This document shows, in pieces, positions 45,927 to 55,193 of a DNA stretch of 64,000 nucleotides. The DNA is from Xanthobacter agilis. GTDB lineage: Bacteria; Pseudomonadota; Alphaproteobacteria; Rhizobiales; Xanthobacteraceae. Below the pieces are notes generated by a model. That model saw only the letters and a list, made by a program, of their open reading frames with translations. It made no database searches and had not been told where the DNA came from. The stretch is taken from NCBI RefSeq assembly GCF_021730435.1, contig NZ_JABWGX010000006.1, positions 124,001 to 188,000 on the forward strand. The letters are read 5' to 3'. The translations under genes were made by a program, and so were the position numbers. The number at the start of each line of letters is the position of its first letter. The stretch's first letter is position 1.

Positions 45927-46171
45927 GTTACCCAGGTCCCGTCGGTTCACCGTGAGCGGTTGCCGGTTCTCGTCCGGGGGATGTTCCAGCCCCCGGCCCG
46001 ACCCGCCGTGTGGGAGAACGCTCTAGACCCTTGCGCCAGCGGCGCCAAGGGCCGCGCCATAAACGGGCGGCGCCACACGGGCGCGACCGGCTCCGATGGC
46101 TCCGGCGGTGACCGTTGGCGCATATGCGGGCGGTCCGGCCCCCTGGTGCGGGGCCGGCGCGCCGCCGGTTC

Positions 46172-47050
46172 TCAGCGGATCATCGCCTCGAAATCCGCGA
46201 GGGCGCGCTCGAAGCGGATGAGGTTGGTGGTGGTATAGGCGCGGTAGTCGAACGCGATCTGCGACTCGAGTTCCGAAATCATGCTCCACAGGCTTTCGCG
46301 CAGCAGGGACGCGACAAAAAGGGCCTGGAACTTGAGGCGCAAGGCGTCGTCGGGCTCGCGCTCGTAGTAGAGGCGCAGCAGCTCCCGGCGCTGGGCGAGG
46401 TCGAACTCGTTGTTGGAGGCGAGGTTGCCGAGGTCGAACAGGGGCGTGTTGAAGCCGCCGTAGTCCCAGTCGATCAGCCACAGCCGCGTGCCGTCGTCGA
46501 TGAAATTGGCCGGCAGCAGGTCGTTGTGGCCGTATACGATCTCGGTCGGGCCGGCCACCGCCTCCAGGCGTTCGGTCACCTGCGCGAGGCGGGACAGACC
46601 GGCGGCCAAGCGGTGGCGCCGGTCCGCCAGCGCCGCCAGATAGTTGCGCAGCACATGGAAGGTCCAGAAGGCGAGCGCCGGGCCACGGATGTGGCGCGTC
46701 ACCTCGCGATGGCTGCGCTTCACCAGATCCACCACGCGCGGCAGGTTCGCGCGCACGTCGCTTTCACTGAAGGTGCGCCCCTCGATGAAGTCGATGACGA
46801 TGAGGCCGGGCTCGAAATAGCGCAAGGCGGGGGAGACGCCGGCCGCCTCCGCCGCCAGCGCCGCGGCGCGCTCGTTGAAGCGCATCACATTGTGCAGCGG
46901 AATGTCGGCGCCGAGGCGGACCACATATTTGCGGGGTCCGTCCTCCACCAGGAAGTTCGAATTGGTGATGCCGCCACCAAGCGGCTGAGGATCGACCGGT
47001 CCGCCCCAGAAGGACAGGGCGCGGACGCGGTCCGCGGCGTTGCTGCTCAT
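46172..47050 (-). CDS. Choline/ethanolamine kinase-like phosphotransferase
   Basis: 292 residues of the choline kinase/LicA branch of the aminoglycoside-kinase fold: GGITNSNFLV nucleotide loop near 26-35, catalytic YGHNDLLPANFI near 198-209 and metal motif WLIDWDYGG near 217-225. It starts 19 bp after the stop of the betaine-type permease with GGGAAC upstream, so it is the last gene of that ABC operon. Phosphorylation of choline or a related amino alcohol is likely from family and neighbours; the substrate is inference. Confidence 0.82.
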   Translation of the reverse strand: MSSNAADRVRALSFWGGPVDPQPLGGGITNSNFLVEDGPRKYVVRLGADIPLHNVMRFNERAAALAAEAAGVSPALRYFEPGLIVIDFIEGRTFSESDVRANLPRVVDLVKRSHREVTRHIRGPALAFWTFHVLRNYLAALADRRHRLAAGLSRLAQVTERLEAVAGPTEIVYGHNDLLPANFIDDGTRLWLIDWDYGGFNTPLFDLGNLASNNEFDLAQRRELLRLYYEREPDDALRLKFQALFVASLLRESLWSMISELESQIAFDYRAYTTTNLIRFERALADFEAMIR

Positions 47051-47069
47051 GCGTGTTCCCTGCCGGTTC

Positions 47070-49133
47070 TCAATGTCCGTTGCGGGCCTTCAGCCGGGCG
47101 CTGCCGGCGGCAATCAGCCGGTCGGCGATCATGCCGATGAAGGCCACCGAAAGGCCCGCCACCAGGCCCAGGCCCACGTCGGCCTTGGCGAGGGCGGCAT
47201 AGGTCACCTGGCCGAGGTCGCGGGTGCCCACCAAAGCGGTGATGACCAGCATGGAGAGGGCCAGGAGAATGGTCTGGTTGAGGCCCAGCAGCATGTCGGG
47301 CACCGCCAGCGGCAGCCGGATGCGGGTGAGGATCTGCCGTCGCGTGCAGCCGCTCATGACGCCCGCCTCGATCAGGTGGGGCGACACCTGCGCCACGCCG
47401 TGGGCGGTGTAGCGGATGGCGGGCGCGATGGCGTAGAGCACGATCGCGATCAGGGCGGTAAAGTCGCCGACCCGGAACAGCATCACGATGGGGATGAGGT
47501 ACACGAACGCCGGCAGCGTCTGCAGGGTGTCGATGATCCATTCCACCACGGTCCGCAGCGCCGGGCGCTGGGCGCAGGCGATGCCCACGGGCACGCCGAT
47601 CAGCACCGAGATCATCACCGCCACGCCGCACAGATAGACCGTGATCATGGTTGCCGGCCACAGCCCCACCACCGCCATGAAGGCGCACATGAGGCCCACC
47701 GTGAGCGCGAGCCGCACGCCCCCGAGCCAGTAGCCGGCAAGGGCCGTCACCGCCACCACCCAGGGCCACGGCAGGGCCAGCATGAACTGCTTCACCGGCG
47801 CCAGGATATTGAGCAGGATGAAGGTTTTCACCGCATCGAGGGGGCCGTTGAAATTGATGTTGATCCAGGACACGAGATCGCCCCAGAACGGCGCCGTGGA
47901 CAGCCGCCAGCCCTCCGGATAAGGCGCGATGGTGGGCCAATGGGCCGCCGCGAGCCAGCCGGCCGCCGCCAGCACCAGCGCGGCATAGACCGCGTGCCGC
48001 ACCCGCCGCCGGCTGTGCTCGGCCCGCCGGTTGCGCCGGGCGTTGAAGGCGAGCGCCTGGGCGAAGCGGTCGAGCAGGATGGCGAGCACCGTGATGGCGA
48101 GGCCGGCTTCCAGGCCGCCGCCGATGTCGAGCCGCCGTAGCGCCGCCAGCACGTCCCAGCCGAGGCCGCCGGCGCCGATCATGGAGGCGATGATGACCAC
48201 GTTGAGGGACAGCATGATCACCTGGTTCACGCCCACCATGAGCGCGGGCATGGCGGAGGGCACCAGCATTTTCCAGGTGATCTGGTGGCGGGTGCAGCCG
48301 GTCATGCGGCCCAGCGCCTCGATCTCCTCCGGCACCGCGCGGATGGCGACGATGGTGATGCGCACCATGGGCGGCACCGCATAGATGATGGTGGCGATCA
48401 TGGCCGACACCGGCCCGAAGCCGAACAGGATCAGCATGGGCAGGAGATAGGCGAACACCGGCATGGTCTGCGCCACGTCCAGCAAAGGCGAGATCAGCCG
48501 CTCCAGGGTGCGCGAGCGCACGCAGGCGAGCCCCAGCAACAGGCCGCCGATGGCGCCGATGATCGACGACACCAGCACCGAGGCGAAGGTGACCATGGCG
48601 CTGGTCCACTGGCCGAACACGGCGAGATAGGCAAGGCCGAGCGCCATGCCGAGCGCGAGCCGCAGCCCGCCGATGGCATAGGAGACCGTGGTGGCCGCGA
48701 TCACCAGGGAGAACCAGGGGATCGGCGGGAATAGCTGCACCGCCTGCGAGCCTTCGCCCTGCATCACGCCGGTGGCGAAGATGGCCTTGGCCATGGTGAG
48801 CGGAATGTTGAGCACGGCCGAGAGGGCGCGGGTGAGGTCGCGCACCGTGAACAGGCCGAATGAGGCGCTGTTCATCAACCATTTCATGACATCGGAGATC
48901 CACGCCGCAAGCGGCAGGTGCCACGCCGCGGGATATTTCACGGCCCAGGCCGGCAACAGGTCGGCCGGCAGCATCACTACCACCGCGGTGAGCACCGCCA
49001 CCGCGGGCCACACCAGCCGGCGCCAGCGGAAGGGCGCGGCGGGGGGCGCCTGCTCGGGGGCGTTCTGGCGGGCGTCTTGGTGGGTCGCTTGGCGGGTAGC
49101 TTGGCGGGTCGCTTGGGTGGTCGCCATGGTCAT
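47070..49133 (-). CDS. Glycine betaine/proline-type ABC permease, two fused permease domains
   Basis: 687 residues with two homologous ProW/OpuAB-type halves (about 50-340 and 350-680), each with several membrane segments and a transmembrane-permease EAA loop (EALGRMTGCTRHQI near 278, and EAGVMSGCTRRQI near 595). A single polypeptide can supply both permease subunits. The ATG at 49133 overlaps the ATPase stop (ATGA). The first ~20 residues are a run of Gln-Ala-Thr-Arg repeats before the first membrane segment. Together with the ATPase and binding protein it forms a complete importer for a quaternary amine. Confidence 0.9.
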   Translation of the reverse strand: MTMATTQATRQATRQATHQDARQNAPEQAPPAAPFRWRRLVWPAVAVLTAVVVMLPADLLPAWAVKYPAAWHLPLAAWISDVMKWLMNSASFGLFTVRDLTRALSAVLNIPLTMAKAIFATGVMQGEGSQAVQLFPPIPWFSLVIAATTVSYAIGGLRLALGMALGLAYLAVFGQWTSAMVTFASVLVSSIIGAIGGLLLGLACVRSRTLERLISPLLDVAQTMPVFAYLLPMLILFGFGPVSAMIATIIYAVPPMVRITIVAIRAVPEEIEALGRMTGCTRHQITWKMLVPSAMPALMVGVNQVIMLSLNVVIIASMIGAGGLGWDVLAALRRLDIGGGLEAGLAITVLAILLDRFAQALAFNARRNRRAEHSRRRVRHAVYAALVLAAAGWLAAAHWPTIAPYPEGWRLSTAPFWGDLVSWININFNGPLDAVKTFILLNILAPVKQFMLALPWPWVVAVTALAGYWLGGVRLALTVGLMCAFMAVVGLWPATMITVYLCGVAVMISVLIGVPVGIACAQRPALRTVVEWIIDTLQTLPAFVYLIPIVMLFRVGDFTALIAIVLYAIAPAIRYTAHGVAQVSPHLIEAGVMSGCTRRQILTRIRLPLAVPDMLLGLNQTILLALSMLVITALVGTRDLGQVTYAALAKADVGLGLVAGLSVAFIGMIADRLIAAGSARLKARNGH
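49075..49120. repeat. 12-bp tandem repeat in the permease 5' end
   Basis: About three to four imperfect copies of a 12-bp unit (TCGCTTGGCGGG and variants), encoding on the minus strand the repeated tetrapeptide Gln-Ala-Thr-Arg. A likely slippage site; changes by whole units keep the frame. Confidence 0.7.
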
Positions 49134-50164
49134 GCGGCCACGCTCCGGGGCTCGCGGCCCACGAGCACATCGATCATGGCGAGCCGGTCGATGGCGCCGA
49201 GGATGCGGCCGTTGTCCACCACCCCATAGACCGCGTCCGTGGATTCCACCTGATGGGCGAAGGCGGCGATGCGGGCGCGCGCATCGATCAGACCGGCGAA
49301 CCGCGCGTCGGCCGGGGCCGGGCGCATGACGGCGCGGGCGGTGAGGATCTTGGCGCGCGGCGCCTCGCGGGTGAAGGCGCGCACATAGTCGGTGGCGGGG
49401 GTGAGCACGAGCTCTTCCGCCGAGCCGATCTGCTCCACCTTGCCGTCCTTCATGATGGCGATGCGGTCGGCGATGCGCGCCGCCTCGTCGAAATCGTGGG
49501 TGATGAAGACGATGGTCTTCTTGAGCATGCCTTGCAGGCGCAGCACCTCGTCCTGCATCTCGCGGCGGATGAGGGGGTCGAGGGCCGAAAAGGGCTCGTC
49601 CAGGAACCACAGATCGGGATCGGCGGCGAGCGAGCGGGCGATGCCCACGCGCTGCTGCTGGCCGCCCGACAATTCGCTCGGGAAGCGGGCCTCGCGGCCC
49701 TTGAGGCCCACGAGCTCGATCATCTGGTGGGCCTTGGCCTCGCGCTCGGCGCGGGTGCGGCCCTGGACCTCCAGCGGGAACGCCACGTTCTGCAGCACGT
49801 TGAGATGGGGCAGCAGCGCGAAATGCTGGAACACCATGCCCATCTGGTGGCGGCGGATCTGGATCAGCTCGCTCTCGGAATATTTGAACAGATCGCGCCC
49901 TTCGAACAGCACGGCGCCGGCGGTGGGCGCGGTGAGGCCCGACAGGCAGCGCACCAGCGTGGATTTGCCCGAGCCCGACAGGCCCATGATGACGAAGGTC
50001 TGCCCGCGCTGGATCTCAAGATTGACATCGCGCACGGCGGCGGTGACGCCCGCTTCGGCCAGGGTGGCGGCATCGGCTGAAAGGCGTCCGTCGACGACGA
50101 ACTTCCGGGCTTTCGCCCCATAGAGCTTGGCGACGTCGCGACAGGCGAGAACGGGATGGCTCAT
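49130..50164 (-). CDS. proV: Glycine betaine/proline-type ABC transporter ATPase
   Basis: 344 residues. Walker A GLSGSGKST, Q-loop FQHFALLPH, signature LSGGQQQR, Walker B LWFLDEP and the H-loop THD are all present. As in ProV, an extended N-terminal region precedes Walker A and a degenerate CBS-like tail follows, possibly an osmosensing or ligand-sensing domain. The start is the ATG at 50164. It sits between the binding-protein and permease genes and overlaps the permease. Confidence 0.93.
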   Translation of the reverse strand: MSHPVLACRDVAKLYGAKARKFVVDGRLSADAATLAEAGVTAAVRDVNLEIQRGQTFVIMGLSGSGKSTLVRCLSGLTAPTAGAVLFEGRDLFKYSESELIQIRRHQMGMVFQHFALLPHLNVLQNVAFPLEVQGRTRAEREAKAHQMIELVGLKGREARFPSELSGGQQQRVGIARSLAADPDLWFLDEPFSALDPLIRREMQDEVLRLQGMLKKTIVFITHDFDEAARIADRIAIMKDGKVEQIGSAEELVLTPATDYVRAFTREAPRAKILTARAVMRPAPADARFAGLIDARARIAAFAHQVESTDAVYGVVDNGRILGAIDRLAMIDVLVGREPRSVAA

Positions 50165-50199
50165 GGCTGTGTGGCCTTGGAAACGAAGGGGGCGGCGCA

Positions 50200-50233
50200 C
50201 GCACCCGGGCGGAGCGGTCTCCTCCCGGGTGCG
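50200..50233 (-). promoter_or_regulatory. Intercistronic stem-loop after the binding-protein gene
   Basis: A 10-bp perfect inverted repeat (50200-50209 with 50224-50233) with a 14-nt loop, in the 109-bp gap between the binding-protein stop and the ATPase start. No T tract follows, so an mRNA-stabilising or attenuating hairpin, usual for binding-protein-first ABC operons, is more likely than a full terminator. Confidence 0.55.
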
Positions 50234-50273
50234 GTCTTGGTTTCAGGACAAGGGAGCGCCCTTCAGGCCGCGG

Positions 50274-51221
50274 TCACGGCTTCACCCAGGGCTTCCAGGT
50301 GGGCTCGTTCTTACTCACCCAGTCCGCCGCCACGTCTTCCACCTTCTGGCCCTCGATGTCCACGCGGGCGGCAAGCTCACCCATGGTCTGGTTGTCGAAC
50401 TTGTATTCCTTGATGATTTCGTAGGCGCCGGGCCACTTCTTCTGCATGCCGGACCACACCGCCTTCCAGATCGGGCCGCGCGGCTTGGCGCAGTCGTACT
50501 TCATTTCCTTGTTCACGCCCCAGGCCGGATCTTCGTAGCAGGCCGCCTCATAGGCCGGGAACTCCACGAACTCGCCCTTGTACTTGATGGGCGCCCAGTG
50601 GGGGGTGTAGATCCACAGGATGATCGGGGCCTTGCGCTCGTAGGCGCTCTTCAGCTCGGCGAACATGGCGGCGTCGGTGCCGGCGTGGATCACCTCGAAC
50701 GGCAGGCCCAGGGCCTCCACGCGCTCCTCGTCATAGCCGCCCCAGGTGGACGGGCCGCCCAGATAGCGCCCCTTGGGCGCGGTGTCGGGGGTGGCGAAGG
50801 CCGCGCCGCACTTCTTCAGGGCCTTCCAATCGGGCAGGCCCGGGCACTTTTCCTTCATGTATTCGGGAAACCACCAATCCTCGCGGGCTTCCATGCCGGA
50901 GGAGCCCACATTCTCCACGCCGCCGGTCTTCACCGCAGCGTCAAGGGCCTCCTGGGCGGTGGTGGCCCACACTTCGGGCGCAACCGTCAGATCGCCGGTG
51001 CCCATGCCCGAGAATTGGGCAAGATAATCCGCCGGCACATATTCCACGTTGTAGCCGGCCTTCTTCAGAATCTCGCCCATGATGTGGGCGCTGAGGAGCT
51101 CGCCGGTCCAGTCGTTGAGAGTGATCTTGATGGGATCCTTGGATTCGGGCGCGGCGTTGGCCGTGCTGACCGCCATGGAGACGACGCCCGCGAGGGCGAT
51201 GCGAGACAGAGTGTGAAGCAT
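50274..51221 (-). CDS. Glycine betaine/proline-type substrate-binding protein
   Basis: A 315-residue periplasmic OpuAC/ProX-type binding protein with a signal peptide ending ANA-A near residue 24. The mature protein is rich in Trp/Tyr at likely ligand positions (LNDWTGE, PEVWATT, GPSTWGGY, IYTPHWAP), as expected for the aromatic cage of a quaternary ammonium ligand. Two or more Cys pairs may form disulfides. The ATG follows AAAGGGG. It is the first gene of the importer operon; an AT-rich ~250-bp region upstream should hold the promoter. Confidence 0.92.
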   Translation of the reverse strand: MLHTLSRIALAGVVSMAVSTANAAPESKDPIKITLNDWTGELLSAHIMGEILKKAGYNVEYVPADYLAQFSGMGTGDLTVAPEVWATTAQEALDAAVKTGGVENVGSSGMEAREDWWFPEYMKEKCPGLPDWKALKKCGAAFATPDTAPKGRYLGGPSTWGGYDEERVEALGLPFEVIHAGTDAAMFAELKSAYERKAPIILWIYTPHWAPIKYKGEFVEFPAYEAACYEDPAWGVNKEMKYDCAKPRGPIWKAVWSGMQKKWPGAYEIIKEYKFDNQTMGELAARVDIEGQKVEDVAADWVSKNEPTWKPWVKP

Positions 51222-51469
51222 GCGGAACCCCTTTGGAAGTTTATCGGCGGCTTACTCCGAAGCCGTTCACTCAACAGAAATTTCAATTCGTGTCAGGAAT
51301 GAAGTGGAGCATATTTTGTTTTTTTCCAACCTGCCTGCGCGAATTTGTGGCTTTCTGTGACTATTTTGAAAGCACCGGGTTGAGCCTCCTTTGTTGATCG
51401 ATGGCGGGGATCGGGGCAGGCGGAAGCCACGGCCGGAGGGGCTGCGGCTTCCGCGAGGTCGTTGGCCGG

Positions 51470-53917
51470 TCAGGCCAGAATCTTCTTCATGTCGGGGTCG
51501 TAGAGGGGCGCCAGATGCACCTTGGCGGGCACCCGAACCGTTCCCACATCGAGCTCATAGTGTCCCGACAGCACGAAGGCGTCGTCGAGCCCGGTCTCCG
51601 GCTGGCGCACATAGCCGTAGCCGATGGGCTTGCCGATGGTGTGGCCGAAGCCGCCCGAGGACAGCCAGCCGACCCGCTCGCCATCGCGATAGAGGGTCTC
51701 GCGGCCAAGCAGCACCACGCTCGGGTCGTCCACGGTGAAGCCGGCGAGGCGCTTCCGGAGCGGCGCGGCCCTCTTCTGCTCCAGGGCTTCGCGGCCGATG
51801 AACGGGGCATGCCCGTCCAGCTTGATGGCCCAGCCGAGGCCGCTCTCGAACGGGGTGTGGTCGGGGCCGATGTCCGAGCCCGAGGCCCAATAGCCCTTCT
51901 CCAGCCGCAAGGTCTCGATGGCCCGATAGCCGGCATTGCGGATGCCGAATTCGGCGCCGGCCGCCATCAGGGCATCATAGACGGTGGCGGCGAATTCCAC
52001 CGGAATGTGCAGCTCCCACCCCAGTTCGCCCACGAAGGTGAGGCGCAGCGCCATCACCGGGGCGCCCGCCAGATTGATGGTGCGCAGGGTGGCGAACGGA
52101 AAGCCGGCGTTGGAGACGTCGTCGCGGGTGAGCTTTTCCAATACCTTGCGGGCGTTGGGCCCCATCAGCGACAGCACCGAATACATGGACGAGACGTCCA
52201 TGAGGTGGGCATCGAGCGCTTGCGGCAGGTGGCGCTTCAGCCAGTCGAAGTCCTTGGTGGCGGCGCCGGTGCCGGCGACGATGTAATAAGCGGTCGTAGA
52301 CAACCGCCCCACCGTGAGGTCGCACTCGATGCCGCCGCGGGCGTTCAACATGGGCGCATAGGTGAGGCTGCCCACGGGCCGGGTCATGTCGCCGGCGCTG
52401 ACGAAGGAGAGCGCCGCCTCGGCGTCCTTGCCGATCAGCATGAACTTGGCGAACGAGGTCTGGTCGAACACGGTGACGCCCTCGCGGGTCGCCTGGTGCT
52501 CGCGGGCCACCGCGTCGGTCCAGTTGGGACGGCCGAAGGTGTAATGGTCGCTGGCGTCTTCGCCTTCGGCGGCGAACCAGTTGGGGCGCTCCCAGCCGAG
52601 CTTTTCGCCGAACACGGCGCCCTGGGCCTTCAGCCGGTCGTAGAGGGGCGAGCGGCGCAGCGGGCGCCCGCTCTTATGCTCCTCGTGGGGCCAGGCGATG
52701 GTGTAATGCTTGGAATAGGCTTCGAGCGTCCGCGCGCGCACCCAGTTCACGTCCTGGTGGTTGCGGCCGAAGCGCAGAATGTCCACCGGCGAGAGGTCAT
52801 AGGGCGGCTCGCCGCCGACGATCCATTCCGCCAGGACCTTGCCCGCGCCGCCGCCGGAGGCGATGCCGAAGGCGTTGAAGCCGGCGCCCACATAGAAGCC
52901 GGTGAGTTCCGGCGCCTGCCCGAGGATGAAGTTGCCGTCCGGGGTGAAGCTCTCGGGGCCGTTGATGAGCTGCTTGATGCCGGCGGTCTGGAGCGCGGGC
53001 ACGCGGCCCAGAGCCAGCTCCATGAGCTGCTCGAAATGATCGAAATTGGACTGGAGGAGCTGGAAGTTGAACTTCTCCGGAAAGCCGCCAACGGCCCACG
53101 GGATCGGGTTCGGCTCGTAGCCGCCCATGACGAGGCCGCCCACTTCCTCCTTGTAATAGGTGAGGCGGTCGGGATCGCGCAGGGTCGGCAGGTTGGAGGT
53201 GACGCCGGCGATGCGCTCGGTCACCATGTATTGGTGCTCCACCGAGACCAGGGGCACGTTGACCCCCACCATGGCGCCCACCTCGCGGGCCCATTGGCCG
53301 GCGCAGTTCACCACGATCTCGCAGGCGATCGGGCCGCGGCTGGTTTCCACCACGGTGACGCGACCGCCCTCCACCTTGAAGCCGGTGACCTCCGTATCCT
53401 CGAAGATGCGGGCCCCGTTCATGCGTGCGCCCTTGGCGAGGGAGCCGGTGATGTCGGAGGGGTTGGCCTGGCCATCGGTGGGCAGGAAGGCGGCGCCCAC
53501 CACGTCCGAGATGTCCATGAGCGGCCACAGCTCCTGGGCTTCCCTGGGGGTCAGCAGGTGCATTTCGAGGCCGAACGAGCGGGCGGTGGTGGCCTGGCGC
53601 TTCACCTCGGTCCAGCGTTCCGCGTTGCAGGCGAGGCGCAGGCCGCCATTCATCTTCCAGCCGGTGGCTAGCCCGGTTTCCTGCTCCAGGGTCTGGTAGA
53701 TCTTCACCGATTCACCCAGCAGCTGGGTGATGTTGGCATTGGAGCGCAACTGCCCGACGAGGCCGGCCGCATGAAAGGTCGAGCCGGAGGTGAGCTTGTG
53801 GCGCTCGATGAGCACCGTGTCCTTATAGCCCAGCTTGGCGAGGTGATAGGCGGTCGACGTGCCGATGATGCCGCCGCCGACGATGACGACCTGGGCCTGG
53901 GTCGGAAACTCAGCCAT
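51470..53917 (-). CDS. Dimethylglycine/sarcosine dehydrogenase-like flavoprotein
   Basis: 815 residues, the length of mitochondrial-type dimethylglycine and sarcosine dehydrogenases. N-terminal FAD domain with VIVGGGIIGTS (11-21); STFHAAGLVG has His49 at the position that binds FAD covalently in dimethylglycine dehydrogenase. The C-terminal ~400 residues are the GcvT-type folate-binding domain (VFDQTSFAKFMLIG, ETLRLEKGYW). It oxidatively demethylates the amine and passes formaldehyde to tetrahydrofolate. The start at 53917 has AGGGGA upstream. It is upstream of and co-oriented with the betaine importer, so uptake and catabolism are probably linked. Confidence 0.9.
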   Translation of the reverse strand: MAEFPTQAQVVIVGGGIIGTSTAYHLAKLGYKDTVLIERHKLTSGSTFHAAGLVGQLRSNANITQLLGESVKIYQTLEQETGLATGWKMNGGLRLACNAERWTEVKRQATTARSFGLEMHLLTPREAQELWPLMDISDVVGAAFLPTDGQANPSDITGSLAKGARMNGARIFEDTEVTGFKVEGGRVTVVETSRGPIACEIVVNCAGQWAREVGAMVGVNVPLVSVEHQYMVTERIAGVTSNLPTLRDPDRLTYYKEEVGGLVMGGYEPNPIPWAVGGFPEKFNFQLLQSNFDHFEQLMELALGRVPALQTAGIKQLINGPESFTPDGNFILGQAPELTGFYVGAGFNAFGIASGGGAGKVLAEWIVGGEPPYDLSPVDILRFGRNHQDVNWVRARTLEAYSKHYTIAWPHEEHKSGRPLRRSPLYDRLKAQGAVFGEKLGWERPNWFAAEGEDASDHYTFGRPNWTDAVAREHQATREGVTVFDQTSFAKFMLIGKDAEAALSFVSAGDMTRPVGSLTYAPMLNARGGIECDLTVGRLSTTAYYIVAGTGAATKDFDWLKRHLPQALDAHLMDVSSMYSVLSLMGPNARKVLEKLTRDDVSNAGFPFATLRTINLAGAPVMALRLTFVGELGWELHIPVEFAATVYDALMAAGAEFGIRNAGYRAIETLRLEKGYWASGSDIGPDHTPFESGLGWAIKLDGHAPFIGREALEQKRAAPLRKRLAGFTVDDPSVVLLGRETLYRDGERVGWLSSGGFGHTIGKPIGYGYVRQPETGLDDAFVLSGHYELDVGTVRVPAKVHLAPLYDPDMKKILA

Positions 53918-54032
53918 GAAGATCCCCTGAAATGGTCCCTGGCGGGCTGCGCGCTCACGAGGCGGCGCACGGTGCTGGAGCCCGCGAACCCCCACATGAT
54001 TCCCGTTGGAGCGCGTCAAAGTCAACGAAAAT

Positions 54033-54058
54033 CCACAAACAAATATTGCTTTGTGTGG
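54033..54058. promoter_or_regulatory. Candidate operator between dehydrogenase and phosphatase genes
   Basis: A 26-bp imperfect dyad with ends CCACA and TGTGG around an AT-rich centre (AAATATTG), in the ~240-bp AT-rich gap between divergent genes. Its symmetry and place suit a regulator site, but this is from pattern alone. Confidence 0.35.
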
Positions 54059-54157
54059 CAAATGGAGGTTTTTGGGGGTGGTTGCACGGTGCCCGGAGAA
54101 AGCCGGGCTGCCGGCCGCGGGCGGATCCTCCGGCGTCCCGCGCAGAGAGGGAATTCA

Positions 54158-54931
54158 ATGACCGATATGGATGCGGATCTGGTCGCGGCCTTCGCCGCCG
54201 AGCTTGCCGACACGGCGCGGACGCTGGCCCGCGCGCACTTCCGCAAGACCACCGCCTTCGAGCGCAAGGCGGACGAGAGTCCGGTGACCATTGCCGACAA
54301 GGCGATCGAGGCGGCGCTGCGCGCGGCGATCACGGCGCGCTTTCCCGGACACGCCATCCTCGGCGAAGAGGCGGGCCTGACCCGCGGCGACGATCATCTG
54401 TGGGTGGTCGATCCCATCGACGGCACCAAGAGCTTCATCACCGGCATGCCCCTGTTCGGGGCCCTCATCGCCTTCGCGCGGAGGGGGGAGCCGCAGGTGG
54501 GGGTCATCGAGGTGCCCGCCCTTGGCGAGCGTTGGGTCGGGGTGCCGGGCCGCACCACCTTCAATGGGGAACCCGCCCGGGTGAGTGGCTGCGGGGCGCT
54601 GGAGGATGCGCGGATCTACACCACATCGCCGGACTTCTTCACTCCGGACGATTGGGCGCTCTATGACGCGCTGAGCCGCAAGGGTGCCATGCGTCGCTTC
54701 GGCGGCGATTGCTATCAATACGGGCTGCTGGCCTCCGGCCATTGCGACCTCGTGGTGGAGACCTCGCTTCAGCCCTATGATTTCATGGCGCTGGTGCCGG
54801 TGGTGGAGAATGCGGGCGGGGTCATGACCGATTGGCAGGGGCGTCCGCTGGGCCTCGGCTCCGATGGAAAGGTGGTGGCGGCGGCGTCGCCCGCGCTGCA
54901 TGCGCAGGCGCTGCGCCATCTCGGCGCCTGA
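54158..54931 (+). CDS. hisN: Inositol monophosphatase-family histidinol phosphatase
   Basis: 257-residue Mg-dependent phosphatase with GEEAG (69-73), WVVDPIDGTKSF (82-93; Asp85 and Asp88 bind metal) and PYDFMALVPVVENAGG near the end. Among IMPase members the length and motifs fit the HisN type used for histidine synthesis in alphaproteobacteria; other substrates (myo-inositol-1-P, fructose-1,6-bisP) are possible. The start has AGAGAGGGA about 6 bases upstream. Divergent from the dehydrogenase gene. Confidence 0.85.
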   Translation: MTDMDADLVAAFAAELADTARTLARAHFRKTTAFERKADESPVTIADKAIEAALRAAITARFPGHAILGEEAGLTRGDDHLWVVDPIDGTKSFITGMPLFGALIAFARRGEPQVGVIEVPALGERWVGVPGRTTFNGEPARVSGCGALEDARIYTTSPDFFTPDDWALYDALSRKGAMRRFGGDCYQYGLLASGHCDLVVETSLQPYDFMALVPVVENAGGVMTDWQGRPLGLGSDGKVVAAASPALHAQALRHLGA

Positions 54932-55193
54932 AGCAGCCGGCCCCGGTCGGCGCCAGGCGGGTTGCACCCCGGCGCCGCACCCGCCCTGACCCAGGGGCCA
55001 CGTGCCGCCCTCAGGGCCGATTGGCGCAAGCACGCGATGGTGCTCCGGCGCGCGGGCCTCCCGGCGTCCGCTCCCTCGGACCGGCGGGGGCCCTCAAGCG
55101 CTGGCTTGAAACCGGCGCGGACCGCCCTGGTGCGGTACGCTTGGCGTGGTGCGTCTCCGCGATCCCGGCGCGCGCGTCGGTGGGAAAGGCGGG

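Noticed and set aside
51420-51454. 9-bp inverted repeat after the dimethylglycine dehydrogenase gene, considered as a terminator
   Set aside because: 17-nt loop and no T run on the minus strand.
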